A DNA stretch of 64,000 nucleotides from assembly GCA_045595395.1 (NCBI GenBank), contig JAZOAH010000028.1, forward strand, positions 124,001 to 188,000. Reading direction: 5' to 3'. Positions 42,062 to 51,497 of the stretch are shown piece after piece. The notes under the pieces were generated by a model. That model did no database searches, was not told where the DNA came from, and saw nothing but the letters and a program-made list of their open reading frames with translations. This DNA is from CAKSHC01 sp045595395. Lineage in GTDB: Bacteria; Bacillota; Clostridia; Oscillospirales; UMGS1783. Numbering within the stretch: the first letter of the stretch is position 1; every line of letters begins with the position of its first letter. A program made the translations under genes and the position numbers.

Positions 42062-42808
42062 TTATTCTCCGATCATGCTCTTCATATCATACAGCCCCGC
42101 CGGCTTGCCGCACAGAAAATCGGCCGCCGCCAGAGCACCCTCGGCAAACAAAGCCCGATTATAGGCCTCATGCTTTAAGGTGACGCACTGATTCTTGGTC
42201 CCGACCAGCACCTCATGAATGCCGACGATATTTCCCATGCGCACGCTGTGGATACCGATCTCCTTTTCGGTGCGCTTGCCCTGGCCGGTACGTCCCGACA
42301 CCACTGTGGCGTCCTCACGCACCCGGCTAATGGCATCGGCAATCGCCAGCGCCGTGCCGGAGGGCGCATCCACCTTGCGGTCATGATGATGCTCGATGAT
42401 CTCGATCTCGGCATCAGGCATAGCCTTGGCCGTCTGAACCGCCAACTCGATCAGCAAAGCAACCCCCAACGAATAGTTGGCCGCAAAAAACAAGGGGATC
42501 TCCTTGGCCGCCTCGACGATCGCCGCCTTTTCCTGCGCCGTCTGACCGGTGGTGGCCAGCACCAGCGGTAGCCGATGCTTCACGGCAAAGGCCAGCAGGT
42601 CGTTGGTGCAGGCATGATGGGAAAAATCAATGATGCAATCGACATCAGCGCAGGCATTGGAAAAATCGGCCGCACAGGGCACACATTCACTGCCGTCAGC
42701 CTTTACATCCACACCGGCCACCAACTGTGCGCCACGATAGCCGTCCTTGGCCAGCGCCGCCACTTCTTTTCCCATATAGCCGCACAGGCCGCTCACCAAA
42801 AGTCTCAT
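42062..42808 (-). CDS. dapB: 4-hydroxy-tetrahydrodipicolinate reductase
   Basis: DapB reduces the dapA product with NAD(P)H. The 248-aa protein has the N-terminal nucleotide loop VSGLCGYMGKEV and the family signature EIIEHHHDRKVDAPSGTA near residues 136-153. It begins three bases after the dapA stop. Confidence 0.96.
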   Translation of the reverse strand: MRLLVSGLCGYMGKEVAALAKDGYRGAQLVAGVDVKADGSECVPCAADFSNACADVDCIIDFSHHACTNDLLAFAVKHRLPLVLATTGQTAQEKAAIVEAAKEIPLFFAANYSLGVALLIELAVQTAKAMPDAEIEIIEHHHDRKVDAPSGTALAIADAISRVREDATVVSGRTGQGKRTEKEIGIHSVRMGNIVGIHEVLVGTKNQCVTLKHEAYNRALFAEGALAAADFLCGKPAGLYDMKSMIGE

Positions 42809-42811
42809 TCT

Positions 42812-43693
42812 TTACACATCCAATCCGTTTTCTCTCATAAGTCCAAGCAGTTTTTGCTCATTGGCCGACTCCATCGGCGTCAAGGGCAGACGCAGAATAT
42901 TGTCACACCAGCCCATGGCCGCACACGCCGCCTTGACCGGAATGGGGTTGACCTCGCAGAAGAGGGCATCGACCAGCGGCAACAACTTCAGTTGCGCCTC
43001 GCAAGCCGCCTTGACACGGCCCTGTGCAAAGTCACGGCACATCTGCGCCGTCTGCGCCGGCAAAATGTTGGACAGTACCGAAATAACACCCTTACCGCCC
43101 AGCGACATGACCGGCACGATCTGATCGTCATTGCCCGAATAGATATCAATATCACAGGCAGCCGCCACCTGGGCGATCTGCGAGATATTACCGCTGGCCT
43201 CCTTGATGGCCACGATGTTCGGATGCTTAGCCAACTCGGCCACAGTAGCCGGCAGCATATTACAGCCGGTACGTCCCGGTACATTATACAGAATGCACGG
43301 CTTGGTCGATGCATCGGCAATGGCGGTAAAGGAGGCGATCAGTCCCTTTTGCGTCGCCTTATTATAATAAGGGGTCACCACCAGCATGGCATCGGCTCCC
43401 ACCTCACAAGCATACTCGGTCAGTTCAATCGCATAGGCAATATCATTCGAGCCGGTGCCGGCAATAACGGGCACACGCCCCGCCACCTTTTCCACGCAAA
43501 AGCGAATGACCTCTTTATGCTCGGCATCGGTCAGGGTCGAGCCCTCGCCGGTCGTGCCGGCGGCAACGATGGCATCAATGCCCTGCTCGATCTGCCAATC
43601 GATCATAGCGCCGAAACGCTCATAATCGACACCCCCCTCATTCATCGGGGTGATAATGGCGGTGGCCGCTCCGGTAAATACTGTCTTTTTCAT
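42812..43693 (-). CDS. dapA: 4-hydroxy-tetrahydrodipicolinate synthase
   Basis: DapA condenses pyruvate with aspartate semialdehyde, the first committed lysine step. The 293-aa TIM-barrel protein has TTGEGSTLT near residue 46, the Tyr of VTPYYNKAT, and the Schiff-base lysine in IVAIKEASG near residue 163. AAGGAG precedes the ATG. It is directly behind the lysine riboswitch. Confidence 0.96.
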   Translation of the reverse strand: MKKTVFTGAATAIITPMNEGGVDYERFGAMIDWQIEQGIDAIVAAGTTGEGSTLTDAEHKEVIRFCVEKVAGRVPVIAGTGSNDIAYAIELTEYACEVGADAMLVVTPYYNKATQKGLIASFTAIADASTKPCILYNVPGRTGCNMLPATVAELAKHPNIVAIKEASGNISQIAQVAAACDIDIYSGNDDQIVPVMSLGGKGVISVLSNILPAQTAQMCRDFAQGRVKAACEAQLKLLPLVDALFCEVNPIPVKAACAAMGWCDNILRLPLTPMESANEQKLLGLMRENGLDV

Positions 43694-43715
43694 CTTGCTT
43701 CTCCTTTGTATACAG

Positions 43716-43742
43716 AAAGGCAGTCTCCACGGAGACTGCCTA
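43716..43742 (-). terminator. Hairpin of the lysine riboswitch expression platform
   Basis: Perfect ten-base arms (43719-43728 and 43731-43740, GGCAGTCTCC type) are followed on the minus strand by TTTCTGT, a weak T run. It lies between the aptamer and dapA. It probably forms when lysine is bound. Confidence 0.75.
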
Positions 43743-43763
43743 AAAACAACAAAAGCGTTGATT

Positions 43764-43921
43764 CGATAGCACTCCGCATTGCTGCGACAGCAGGGCGGAT
43801 ATTCTCCGAACTGCCAGCCGAATGTCTTGCCAAAACATCCGCTTCGGCACCCTCACCTTTCCTCGGCGGCTTTGGCAGCCGTTTGTCCCCGAGTACTCTT
43901 TTCAGGTGCGCCTCTATCTGT
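43764..43921 (-). promoter_or_regulatory. Lysine riboswitch (L box)
   Basis: On the minus strand the element opens with GATAGAGGCGC and closes with GTGCTATC, so GATAG/CTATC form the basal helix. Inside are the conserved AGAGTA and GTGAGGGTGCCGAAG segments of the lysine aptamer. It precedes dapA-dapB-ddh-lysA, its usual target. High lysine should stop transcription at the following hairpin. Confidence 0.92.
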
Positions 43922-43929
43922 TTTTTATT

Positions 43930-43958
43930 ATTCTATCATGCGCATATGCGCTTGTCAA
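43930..43958 (-). promoter_or_regulatory. Promoter of the lysine operon
   Basis: TTGACA (43953-43958) and TAGAAT (43930-43935) are separated by 17 bases with an extended -10 TG. The spacer contains the palindrome GCGCATATGCGC. It starts just after the hisIE stop. Confidence 0.78.
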
Positions 43959-43960
43959 TA

Positions 43961-44611
43961 TTATTTCGTCATCTTTTCCTGCTTTACCTTATGGTCAATG
44001 ACATGGCGAGAGGCCAACTCCCGATGGATATCCTCCAAAGAAATACCGTTCTGGATCATCAGCACCATCACATGATAAGCCAGATCGGCGATCTCATAGA
44101 TCGTTTCCTTCTTGTCATTGTCCTTGGCGGCAATGATGACCTCGGTGCACTCCTCGCCCACCTTTTTGAGGATCTTATCCAGTCCCTTTTCAAACAAATA
44201 GGTGGTGTAAGAGCCTTCCTTCTTGTCGGTCTTGCGCCCTTCGATCAGTTTCATCAGCCCCTGCAACGAGAACTCATGCAGTTCCTCGCTCTCCCAGATC
44301 GGATTTTCAAAGCAGGATTCGGTACCCAGATGGCAGGCGGGACCGTCGGGTTCAACCATAACGGTCAGCGCATCGTAGTCGCAATCGGCGGTGATGGATA
44401 CGATATGCTGGTAGTTACCGCTGGTCTCTCCCTTCAACCACAGTTCCTGTCGGGAACGGCTCCAAAAACAGGTCAAGCCCTTCTCCATCGAGATGCGCAG
44501 GCTCTCCTCATTCATATAGGCCAGGGTCAGCACCCGCTTGGTCACGCCATCGACCACAATAGCAGGGATCAGTCCCTTTTCATCAAATTTCAGCTTGCTG
44601 ATATCGATCAT
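43961..44611 (-). CDS. hisIE: Bifunctional phosphoribosyl-AMP cyclohydrolase/phosphoribosyl-ATP pyrophosphatase
   Basis: The 216-aa fusion performs steps 2 and 3 of histidine synthesis. The N-terminal HisI half has FWSRSRQELW, Cys-bearing ADCDYDAL and the GPACHLG zinc site. The C-terminal HisE half (from about residue 120) has the EVGEECTEVIIAAK-like metal helix, here KKVGEECTEV. It is last in the histidine operon and overlaps hisF by four bases. I see no terminator between it and the lysine operon. Confidence 0.95.
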   Translation of the reverse strand: MIDISKLKFDEKGLIPAIVVDGVTKRVLTLAYMNEESLRISMEKGLTCFWSRSRQELWLKGETSGNYQHIVSITADCDYDALTVMVEPDGPACHLGTESCFENPIWESEELHEFSLQGLMKLIEGRKTDKKEGSYTTYLFEKGLDKILKKVGEECTEVIIAAKDNDKKETIYEIADLAYHVMVLMIQNGISLEDIHRELASRHVIDHKVKQEKMTK

Positions 44612-45375
44612 TTTCTCAACCTTCTTGTTACAATGTTGTGTTGTGCCATGGCCTCTTTCAGGTCACCGATGGCCACCTCACCGAAATGGAAGATGGAGGC
44701 CGCCAGCCCGGCATCGACCTTAGGCAAGGTATGAAACAGGGTAATAAAATCTTCGATCTTACCGGCACCGCCCGAGGCAATGACCGGCACCGAAACGGCA
44801 TCGCAAACGGCGGCCAGCATCTCCAGATCAAAGCCGCCCTTGACTCCGTCGGTATCAATGGAATTGACCACGATCTCACCCGCACCGTTGTCCACGCCAC
44901 GCTTGATCCACTCGATGGCCTCCAGCCCGGTATTCTCCCGGCCGCCCTTGGCAAAGACACGGAAGACCCCGTCGACTCGTTTGACATCGACCGACAAGAC
45001 TACGCACTGATCGCCGTATCGCTCGGCCGCCTGACGGATCAGGTCGGGGTTGCGGATAGCGCCCGAATTGACGCTGACCTTGTCGGCGCCGCACTTGAGC
45101 ACTCGGTCAAAATCCTCGACGGTATGGATGCCGCCGCCCACCGTCAGCGGAATAAAAACGCTCGATGCCGTTTGGCACAGGATGTCGGTAAAGAGTTTAC
45201 GCCCCTCGGCCGATGCGGTGATATCATAGAAAACCAGCTCATCGGCGCCGTTTTGGCTATAAAATTTTGCCAGTTCCACGGGCGAGGATACATCGCTCAA
45301 CCCCTGGAAATTGACCCCCTTGACCACACGGCCGTTGCGCACGTCAAGACAGGGTATGATTCTCTTGGTGATCAT
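44608..45375 (-). CDS. hisF: Imidazole glycerol phosphate synthase, cyclase subunit
   Basis: HisF uses ammonia from HisH to make imidazole glycerol phosphate and AICAR. The 255-aa half-barrel starts at MITKRIIPCLDV, 32 bases inside hisA with GGAG upstream. Catalytic Asp residues are in IPCLDV and NSIDTDG, and both phosphate loops (GGGI, ASGGAG) are present. Confidence 0.96.
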   Translation of the reverse strand: MITKRIIPCLDVRNGRVVKGVNFQGLSDVSSPVELAKFYSQNGADELVFYDITASAEGRKLFTDILCQTASSVFIPLTVGGGIHTVEDFDRVLKCGADKVSVNSGAIRNPDLIRQAAERYGDQCVVLSVDVKRVDGVFRVFAKGGRENTGLEAIEWIKRGVDNGAGEIVVNSIDTDGVKGGFDLEMLAAVCDAVSVPVIASGGAGKIEDFITLFHTLPKVDAGLAASIFHFGEVAIGDLKEAMAQHNIVTRRLRK

Positions 45376-46075
45376 GGATCGCTTTCTCCAAATCAATAGC
45401 TCCGGTATAATAGGCCTTGCCGATGATGGCGCCGTAGATATCCAAAGCCGCCAGTTTTTCCACATCCTCCATCGAGGACACACCGCCCGAGGCAACGATC
45501 TGCATCGAAAACCGCTCGGACAGTTCTTTGTATAAGGCGTGATTGGCACCACGCATGGCACCGTCACGCGAAATATCGGTACAGATCAAGGTGGTCACGC
45601 CCCGCTTTTGCAGATCGGCGCAAAAGACAAAGGCATCCAGCCCCGACGACTCGGTCCAGCCCTTGACAGCCACACAGCCGTCCTTGATATCAACGCCGAC
45701 GGCAATTCGATTGCCGTACTTCTTCAGCGCCTCATCCAAAAAGGCCGGATCTTGCACGGCGGCCGTACCAAGAATAACGCGGTCAATGCCGTTTGTCAAG
45801 TACCGATCGACCACTTCCATGCTGCGAATGCCGCCGCCCACCTCACAAAACAGGCCGGTGGCTTGCTTGATGGCGCAGACAGTGGTCAGGTTAGGGGTTG
45901 TGCCGCTTTTGGCACCCTCCAGATCGACCAGGTGGATATGAGTCGCTCCTTTGCTGGCAAAATCACCTGCTACCGCCACCGGATCATCGTGATAGACCGT
46001 CATTTGGGCATAGTCGCCCTGAAACAGGCGCACCGCTTTTCCCTCAAACAGATCAATAGCCGGAAACAGATTCAT
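45344..46075 (-). CDS. hisA: ProFAR isomerase
   Basis: HisA isomerises the ProFAR intermediate. The 243-aa TIM barrel begins MNLFPAIDLFEGKAVRLFQGDY with the catalytic Asp in AIDL. Later it has GGGIRSM and CTDISRDGAM. It overlaps hisH by four bases (ATGA). Confidence 0.95.
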   Translation of the reverse strand: MNLFPAIDLFEGKAVRLFQGDYAQMTVYHDDPVAVAGDFASKGATHIHLVDLEGAKSGTTPNLTTVCAIKQATGLFCEVGGGIRSMEVVDRYLTNGIDRVILGTAAVQDPAFLDEALKKYGNRIAVGVDIKDGCVAVKGWTESSGLDAFVFCADLQKRGVTTLICTDISRDGAMRGANHALYKELSERFSMQIVASGGVSSMEDVEKLAALDIYGAIIGKAYYTGAIDLEKAIHDHQENHTLS

Positions 46076-46692
46076 GCCCAATCCTCCCTCTCGCAAAAGG
46101 CACGCAGGATACTCAGCCCCACATCGCCGCTCTTTTCGGGATGGAACTGGCAGCCCAGCACATTGCCCTTGGCCACCGCCGCCGTTAAGGGTGCGCCGTA
46201 CTCGGCCGTGGCAATGACCGCATCCTTGCAGTCAGCATAGTAGGAATGGACGAAATAGACGGCATCCCCCTCTTCGACCTTCTCAAACAGTGGATGCTTG
46301 TTTTCTCCGAAGTGTAGCCCGTTCCAGCCGATATGCGGGATCTTATAGCCGGGCGGCACCACATCGGCAATGGGACGAATAGCACCGGGGATCAGGCCCA
46401 AGCCTTGATGAAAGCCATACTCATAACTCTTTTCAAACAGCATCTGCATACCCAGGCAAATGCCCATGACCGGCTTGCCCTTTTGGGCCTGTTCGATCAC
46501 CAGATTGCCCAAGCCGCTGTCCCGCAGCTTGCGGGCGGCATCGCCAAAGGCTCCCACCCCGGGTAGGATCAAACGGTCGGCCTTGCGGATCACATACGGA
46601 TCGTCGGTCGCCACCGCATCGGCACCAATGGCCGCAAAGGAACTGTGCAGGGAAAAGAGATTGCCCACGCCGTAATCAACAATGGCGATCAT
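46072..46692 (-). CDS. hisH: Imidazole glycerol phosphate synthase, glutamine amidotransferase subunit
   Basis: HisH releases ammonia from glutamine for HisF. The 206-aa class I amidotransferase has the nucleophile in GICLGMQ (Cys near residue 78), and the His-Glu pair in QFHPEKS near the C-terminus. It overlaps hisB by four bases. Confidence 0.95.
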   Translation of the reverse strand: MIAIVDYGVGNLFSLHSSFAAIGADAVATDDPYVIRKADRLILPGVGAFGDAARKLRDSGLGNLVIEQAQKGKPVMGICLGMQMLFEKSYEYGFHQGLGLIPGAIRPIADVVPPGYKIPHIGWNGLHFGENKHPLFEKVEEGDAVYFVHSYYADCKDAVIATAEYGAPLTAAVAKGNVLGCQFHPEKSGDVGLSILRAFCEREDWA

Positions 46693-47279
46693 GCCAGAAC
46701 TCCTTTCGTGGACGGCACCTCGTCGGCAAATTTCTCATCTACCGAAACGGCGGTACGCAGGCTGCGAGCCACCGACTTAAAAGCACCCTCAATGATGTGG
46801 TGAGAATTCTCGCCGGCCAGTTTGCGGATGTGCAGGGTGCAGGCACAGTTGCGGGTAAAGCCCAGCCAGAATTCCTGCACAAGCTCGGTATCGAATGTCC
46901 CCACCTTCTCGGTCGGGATAGCCATATCCATATACAGCCCACAGCGTCCCGACAGATCAACGGCACTCAAGATCAGTGCCTCATCCATCGGCAACATGCA
47001 GTCGCCGTAGCGGCGAATGCCCTTTTTATCGGCCAGCGCCTCGGCAAAGGCCTTACCCAGCGCAATGCCGATATCCTCCACCGTGTGATGATCGTCAACC
47101 CGGGTATCCCCTTGACAGGACACGGTCAGATCAAAACGGCCGTGCGAGGCAAAGAGAGTGAGCATATGATCAAGAAAACCGCAGCCGGTTTCGATGGTCG
47201 AAGTACCGCTGCCGTCTATGTTGAGCGAAAGGACGATATCGGTCTCGTTGGTCTTTCTGGTCAGTAAGGATGTTCTCAT
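46689..47279 (-). CDS. hisB: Imidazoleglycerol-phosphate dehydratase
   Basis: The 196-aa monofunctional HisB dehydratase has manganese ligands in the two repeated motifs, FLDHML and DDHHTVEDIGI, then HHIIEGAFKS. It lacks the phosphatase domain found in enteric HisB. No histidinol phosphatase gene is in this operon. Confidence 0.95.
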   Translation of the reverse strand: MRTSLLTRKTNETDIVLSLNIDGSGTSTIETGCGFLDHMLTLFASHGRFDLTVSCQGDTRVDDHHTVEDIGIALGKAFAEALADKKGIRRYGDCMLPMDEALILSAVDLSGRCGLYMDMAIPTEKVGTFDTELVQEFWLGFTRNCACTLHIRKLAGENSHHIIEGAFKSVARSLRTAVSVDEKFADEVPSTKGVLA

Positions 47280-48340
47280 CGGTTCTCCTCCATGATTTGT
47301 GTAATGGTGTCGAGCAAAATCTGCATTTGCTCGTCACTGCCTACCGTAATACGGTTATACTCCTTCAGCCGGGGGGTATCAAAATGACGGATCAACACGC
47401 CCCGCTCCTTGAGGCTCAGATATAATTGCTTGCCGTCGATAGCCGGATGCTTGGCAAAGAGGAAATTGGCACGGGAGTCCAGCACCTCAAACCCCAGCGT
47501 TTTCAAGGCTTTTGCCGTGTTTTCTCTGGTCTGCATGACGGTGCGGCAATTGGCACGGGTGTACGCTTCATCCTCCAGCACACCAAGGCCGGCGGCCATG
47601 GTCATGCGGTTGATGTTATAGGGGTTGGTGGAATATTTGACGGTGTTCAGATCCTGAATGAGCGCCTGATTGCCAACACCAAATCCCAATCTGGCACCCG
47701 CCATCGAACGGGATTTGGAGAAGGTCTGGGTCACCAGCAGATTATCGTATTGGTCAATCAACGTGCAGGCACTTTCGGCGCCGAAATCAACATAGGCCTC
47801 GTCCACCACAACGATACGGTCGGGGTTGCTTTGCAGCAACCTTTCAATATCGGAAAGAGGCAGGCAAAGACCGGTCGGGGCGTTGGGATTTGCCAAAAAA
47901 ATGGTGCCTTTTGCCTCAAAAAAGGACTCTAAATCGACCGAAAAATCGTTTTTTAGGGCTATTTTTTGATAAGAAACGCCGTTTAACTGGGCAAAAACCT
48001 CATAAAATCCGTAGGTTATGTCACAAAATACGGCCGGATTTTGCTCATCACAAAAGGCCATAAAGGCAAAATTCAGGATCTCGTCCGAGCCGTTGGTGAG
48101 CAGCACCTGCTCCGACTTAACGCCGCACAGGTCGGCCACCTTTTGGGTGAGTGCGGTACACTCAGGGTCGGGATACAGATGCAGATCTTTAGCCGCAGCC
48201 GCCGCATAAGCCTGTGCTTTCGGCGAGGGCGGGAAGGGCGACTCGTTGGTGTTGAGTTTGACATACTGCATATCTTTGGGCTGTTCCCCCGGTGTATAGG
48301 GGGTCAGCGCCGCATATTTTTGAGAAAAAAATCGACTCAT
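47276..48340 (-). CDS. hisC: Histidinol-phosphate aminotransferase
   Basis: HisC transfers an amino group from glutamate to imidazole acetol phosphate. The 354-aa fold-type I PLP protein has NTNESPFPPSP near the N-terminus, NPNAPTG, DEAYVDF and the PLP lysine in TFSKSRSMAGARLG. It overlaps hisD by four bases. Confidence 0.95.
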   Translation of the reverse strand: MSRFFSQKYAALTPYTPGEQPKDMQYVKLNTNESPFPPSPKAQAYAAAAAKDLHLYPDPECTALTQKVADLCGVKSEQVLLTNGSDEILNFAFMAFCDEQNPAVFCDITYGFYEVFAQLNGVSYQKIALKNDFSVDLESFFEAKGTIFLANPNAPTGLCLPLSDIERLLQSNPDRIVVVDEAYVDFGAESACTLIDQYDNLLVTQTFSKSRSMAGARLGFGVGNQALIQDLNTVKYSTNPYNINRMTMAAGLGVLEDEAYTRANCRTVMQTRENTAKALKTLGFEVLDSRANFLFAKHPAIDGKQLYLSLKERGVLIRHFDTPRLKEYNRITVGSDEQMQILLDTITQIMEENR

Positions 48341-49617
48341 TTCTTATCCTCTTGGCGCACGGTAGCGCTCTTGGCGTGGGCGGTCAGTCCCTCTTGTGTG
48401 GCAAAATAGGCCACATCCTCGGCCACACGCTCCAGGGCTGCGGCGGTGTAATAGGTGTACTGGGTCTTTTTGATAAAATCGTCGACCGACAGCGGGCTGG
48501 AAAACTTGGCCGTGCCCGAGGTAGGCAGGGTGTGGTTGGGGCCGGCAAAATAATCGCCCAAGGCTTCGGGGCAGTTGCGCCCCATAAAGATGGAGCCGGC
48601 ATGGCGGATGCTGTCCAGATAATCAAAGGGGTTATCAACGCACAGTTCCAGATGCTCGGGTGCGATCTCATTGGCGATCTCGATGGCGGCCGACAGATCC
48701 TCGGCCACGATGATCTTGCCGTTGTTATCAATGGATGCACGGGCAATCTCGGCACGTGACAGTTGCGGGATCTGCACTTCAAGCTCCTCCTGTACCGCCT
48801 TGGCCAGATCCATCGAATCGGTGACCAGCACAGCGCTGGCCAGCTTATCATGCTCGGCCTGGGAGAGCAGATCGGCCGCCACATGGCGGGGGTTGCTCTT
48901 GCCGTCGGCCACCACCAAAATTTCACTGGGGCCGGCGATCATATCAATGGAAACGACACCGAAGACCTGCTTTTTAGCTTCGGCCACAAAGGCATTGCCC
49001 GGGCCGACGATCTTATCGACCTTGGGCACACTCTCGGTACCGTAAGCCAGGGCGGCCACCGCCTGAGCGCCGCCGACCTTGAAGATCTGATCAATACCGG
49101 CGATCTTGGCCGCCGCCAAAATGACGGGATTGACCTTACCGTCAGCCGACGGGGGTGTGACCATGACCACCTGCTTGACCCCGGCGATCTTGGCAGGGAT
49201 GGCATCCATCAGCACGGTGGAAGGATAGGCGGCTGTACCGCCCGGCACATACAGACCGGCACGATCGACCGGAATGATCTTCTGGCCGATGACGATACCA
49301 TCCTCATCGTTGATGATAAAGGAATTTCTGACCTGTTTTTCGTGGAATTTGCGGATGTTGGCCGCCGCCCGCTCAAGAATATCCAAAAATCGGGGCGAAA
49401 CCTGCGCCACCGCCTCTTCCATCTCGGCGGCAGACACCTGCAAGTCGGTTAACTTGGCCTTATCAAATTTTTCGCAATATTCGTACAGGGCCGCATCTCC
49501 GCGCACCCGCACATTGGCTATGATATCGGCTACGATATCCTCGACATTGACCGCCAGCTCGACACGAGCGAAGATCTCATCGTTGGATACCTGACCGTAT
49601 TCTAAAATCTCAATCAT
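48337..49617 (-). CDS. hisD: Histidinol dehydrogenase
   Basis: HisD oxidises histidinol to histidine in two NAD steps at a zinc site. The 426-aa protein has YVPGGTAAYPSTVLM, VGPGN, the SIDMIAGPSEI signature, the zinc and base residues in SQAEHDKLA, and the GPNHTLPTSGTA segment. It overlaps hisG by four bases. Confidence 0.96.
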   Translation of the reverse strand: MIEILEYGQVSNDEIFARVELAVNVEDIVADIIANVRVRGDAALYEYCEKFDKAKLTDLQVSAAEMEEAVAQVSPRFLDILERAAANIRKFHEKQVRNSFIINDEDGIVIGQKIIPVDRAGLYVPGGTAAYPSTVLMDAIPAKIAGVKQVVMVTPPSADGKVNPVILAAAKIAGIDQIFKVGGAQAVAALAYGTESVPKVDKIVGPGNAFVAEAKKQVFGVVSIDMIAGPSEILVVADGKSNPRHVAADLLSQAEHDKLASAVLVTDSMDLAKAVQEELEVQIPQLSRAEIARASIDNNGKIIVAEDLSAAIEIANEIAPEHLELCVDNPFDYLDSIRHAGSIFMGRNCPEALGDYFAGPNHTLPTSGTAKFSSPLSVDDFIKKTQYTYYTAAALERVAEDVAYFATQEGLTAHAKSATVRQEDKK

Positions 49618-50246
49618 TGGTTTACTCCTTGTGCAACCGCCTTCACGATCCGCTCGATCGGCTCGTTGATAAATTGGAAGGATGCTTTGTTGGCGATCAG
49701 TCTGGCGCTGATGGGCACCACCGTTTCCACCACCTCAAGATCGTTCTCCTTTAAGGTCGTGCCCGTTTCGACGATATCGACGATGACATCGGACAAGCCC
49801 AAAATGGGCGCAATCTCGATCGAGCCGTTGAGGTGGATGATGTCGATCTCCCGCCCCTTGGCGGCGTAATGCTTTTGGGCGATGTTGGTGAATTTGGTGG
49901 CCACACGCAGGGTATGGCGGGAATCATCGACAAAGTCCTTTTTGGCGGCCACCGCCATGCGGCATTTGCCGATATCCAGATCCAGCAGTTCATAGACATC
50001 CGGCTCATACTCGAGCAGGATATCCTTACCGGCCACACCGATATCAGCAGCACCCCGCTCGACATAAACAGCGACATCGGAGGGCTTGACCCAGAAATAG
50101 CGCACCTGACACGCTTGGTTTTCAAAAATCAGTTTGCGATTGTTTTCCTTGATGGAGGGACATTCAAAGCCGGCCGCCTCGAACATGGCATAGACCTTTT
50201 CGCCCAAACGCCCCTTAGGCAGGGCAATATTCAGCATACGGCTCAT
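49614..50246 (-). CDS. hisG: ATP phosphoribosyltransferase, short-form catalytic subunit
   Basis: HisG starts histidine synthesis by joining PRPP to ATP. The 210-aa protein is the short form that lacks the C-terminal regulatory domain and needs HisZ. ALPKGRLGEK opens the chain, DIGVAGKD is central, and DIVETGTTLKEND is the PRPP loop. Its ATG overlaps the hisZ stop. Confidence 0.95.
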   Translation of the reverse strand: MSRMLNIALPKGRLGEKVYAMFEAAGFECPSIKENNRKLIFENQACQVRYFWVKPSDVAVYVERGAADIGVAGKDILLEYEPDVYELLDLDIGKCRMAVAAKKDFVDDSRHTLRVATKFTNIAQKHYAAKGREIDIIHLNGSIEIAPILGLSDVIVDIVETGTTLKENDLEVVETVVPISARLIANKASFQFINEPIERIVKAVAQGVNQ

Positions 50247-51172
50247 TCCCCCACCTCCTCAATAACAAAACGCTCCAGCGCATCCAGATAGACAGCAAAG
50301 CCGATGGCGCCGCTGTTCTTACCCATACGACGCAGCAGTCGGTCATACCGACCGCCCGACAGCACGCTTTCAGGCACGCCGTCGATAAAGCCCTTAAAGG
50401 TGATGCCGTTATAATACTTGGTATTGCTGACCGTTGACAGGTCGATACGCAGATTCTCGGCCGAACCCAGAGCAGTAAGAACCTGCTCCAGCTCCTCTAC
50501 CGCCGCCATGCCGGCCTGCGGCAGGGGCAGTTGACGAAGCTTGGCCATGACCGCATCGGGCGCACCGTAGCAGCCGATCAACGCCGCAAGCAGTTCTGCC
50601 GTCGATGCATCGACGCCGTTTTGCCGACACAGCAGCGCCAGTTCATGCCGATTCTTTTCGTCCACGCATTTGAGCAACGCCGCCTTAACGGATTCATCCA
50701 TCCCCTCGACCACGGCACTGACGATGCCCGGATGGGACAGATCAAGCACACTCTTGACCGATATGGCCTGCAGGCTTTGCAGCGCCAAGGAAACGACCTG
50801 GCTGACGCAGGCATGATCAATATCACCGATGCACTCCAGGCCTACCTGCATGATCTCACGGTAGTTGCGCCCGGCGCCGGCCACACGATAGACATTTTCA
50901 TTATAATACAGCTTCTGCACCTCGCCCGGAGCATCCTTGCTGTTCTTGATGATGGACAGGGTGACATCGGGCTTAAGAGCCATCAGTTTACCGTTGATAT
51001 CGGTAAAGGTGATGACCTGATCGGAAATAAGAAAATCCTTGTTGCGCACATACAGATCATATGGCTCAAACTTGCTCATTTTATAAAGCGAGTAGCCGCA
51101 ACGATCATAGAGGGCACGCAGCGTAAAGATGATCTTCTCTTCATTGGTTAAAATCGAATCGTTGATATTCAT
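50243..51172 (-). CDS. hisZ: ATP phosphoribosyltransferase regulatory subunit
   Basis: HisZ is a catalytically inactive HisRS-like partner that gives short HisG its activity and histidine feedback. The 309-aa protein has the class II synthetase-like LKPDVTLSI motif 2 region, and SGGRYDRL near the C-terminus. The anticodon-binding domain of HisRS is missing, as expected. It overlaps the regulator upstream and hisG downstream. Confidence 0.92.
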   Translation of the reverse strand: MNINDSILTNEEKIIFTLRALYDRCGYSLYKMSKFEPYDLYVRNKDFLISDQVITFTDINGKLMALKPDVTLSIIKNSKDAPGEVQKLYYNENVYRVAGAGRNYREIMQVGLECIGDIDHACVSQVVSLALQSLQAISVKSVLDLSHPGIVSAVVEGMDESVKAALLKCVDEKNRHELALLCRQNGVDASTAELLAALIGCYGAPDAVMAKLRQLPLPQAGMAAVEELEQVLTALGSAENLRIDLSTVSNTKYYNGITFKGFIDGVPESVLSGGRYDRLLRRMGKNSGAIGFAVYLDALERFVIEEVGE

Positions 51173-51468
51173 TTCTTCTCCTGAGAGCGATAGAGTTTAT
51201 CCAGGGCATCACGGTAACCGCCGCTGCCGTAATTTAAGCATTTGCTGACCCGACTGATGGTGGCGGTACTGACTCCCACCTGCTGGCTGATGGTCTGATA
51301 ATTCATGCCGCCGTCGAGCATCACCGCCGTATCCAGACGCTGTGCCATATCCTGCACCTCATGCACGGTACAGATATCTTCAAAAAAACGGTAGCACTCG
51401 TCGACCGATTCCAGTTGCAGGATGACCTCAAACAGGCGGTCGATCGATTCGGAATGTAAATTGGCCAT
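51169..51468 (-). CDS. YerC/TrpR-family regulator, likely histidine repressor
   Basis: The 99-aa protein has a helical N-terminus and a helix-turn-helix (GMNYQTISQQVGVSTATISRV, residues about 55-75 overall). This matches the YerC/YecD group of the TrpR superfamily. Genes of this group often head his operons in Firmicutes and have been predicted as histidine repressors (HisR). It is the first gene of this complete his operon, and a perfect palindrome lies in the operon promoter. The start is the ATG after AAGGGG. Confidence 0.85.
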   Translation of the reverse strand: MANLHSESIDRLFEVILQLESVDECYRFFEDICTVHEVQDMAQRLDTAVMLDGGMNYQTISQQVGVSTATISRVSKCLNYGSGGYRDALDKLYRSQEKK

Positions 51469-51497
51469 AACAAACCCCTTATACGTATTTGCTTTGC

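Noticed and set aside
42575..44734. A 719-codon plus-strand frame spanning dapA, the riboswitch and hisIE
   Set aside because: It crosses a lysine riboswitch and three recognised genes on the opposite strand, so it cannot be a real coding region.
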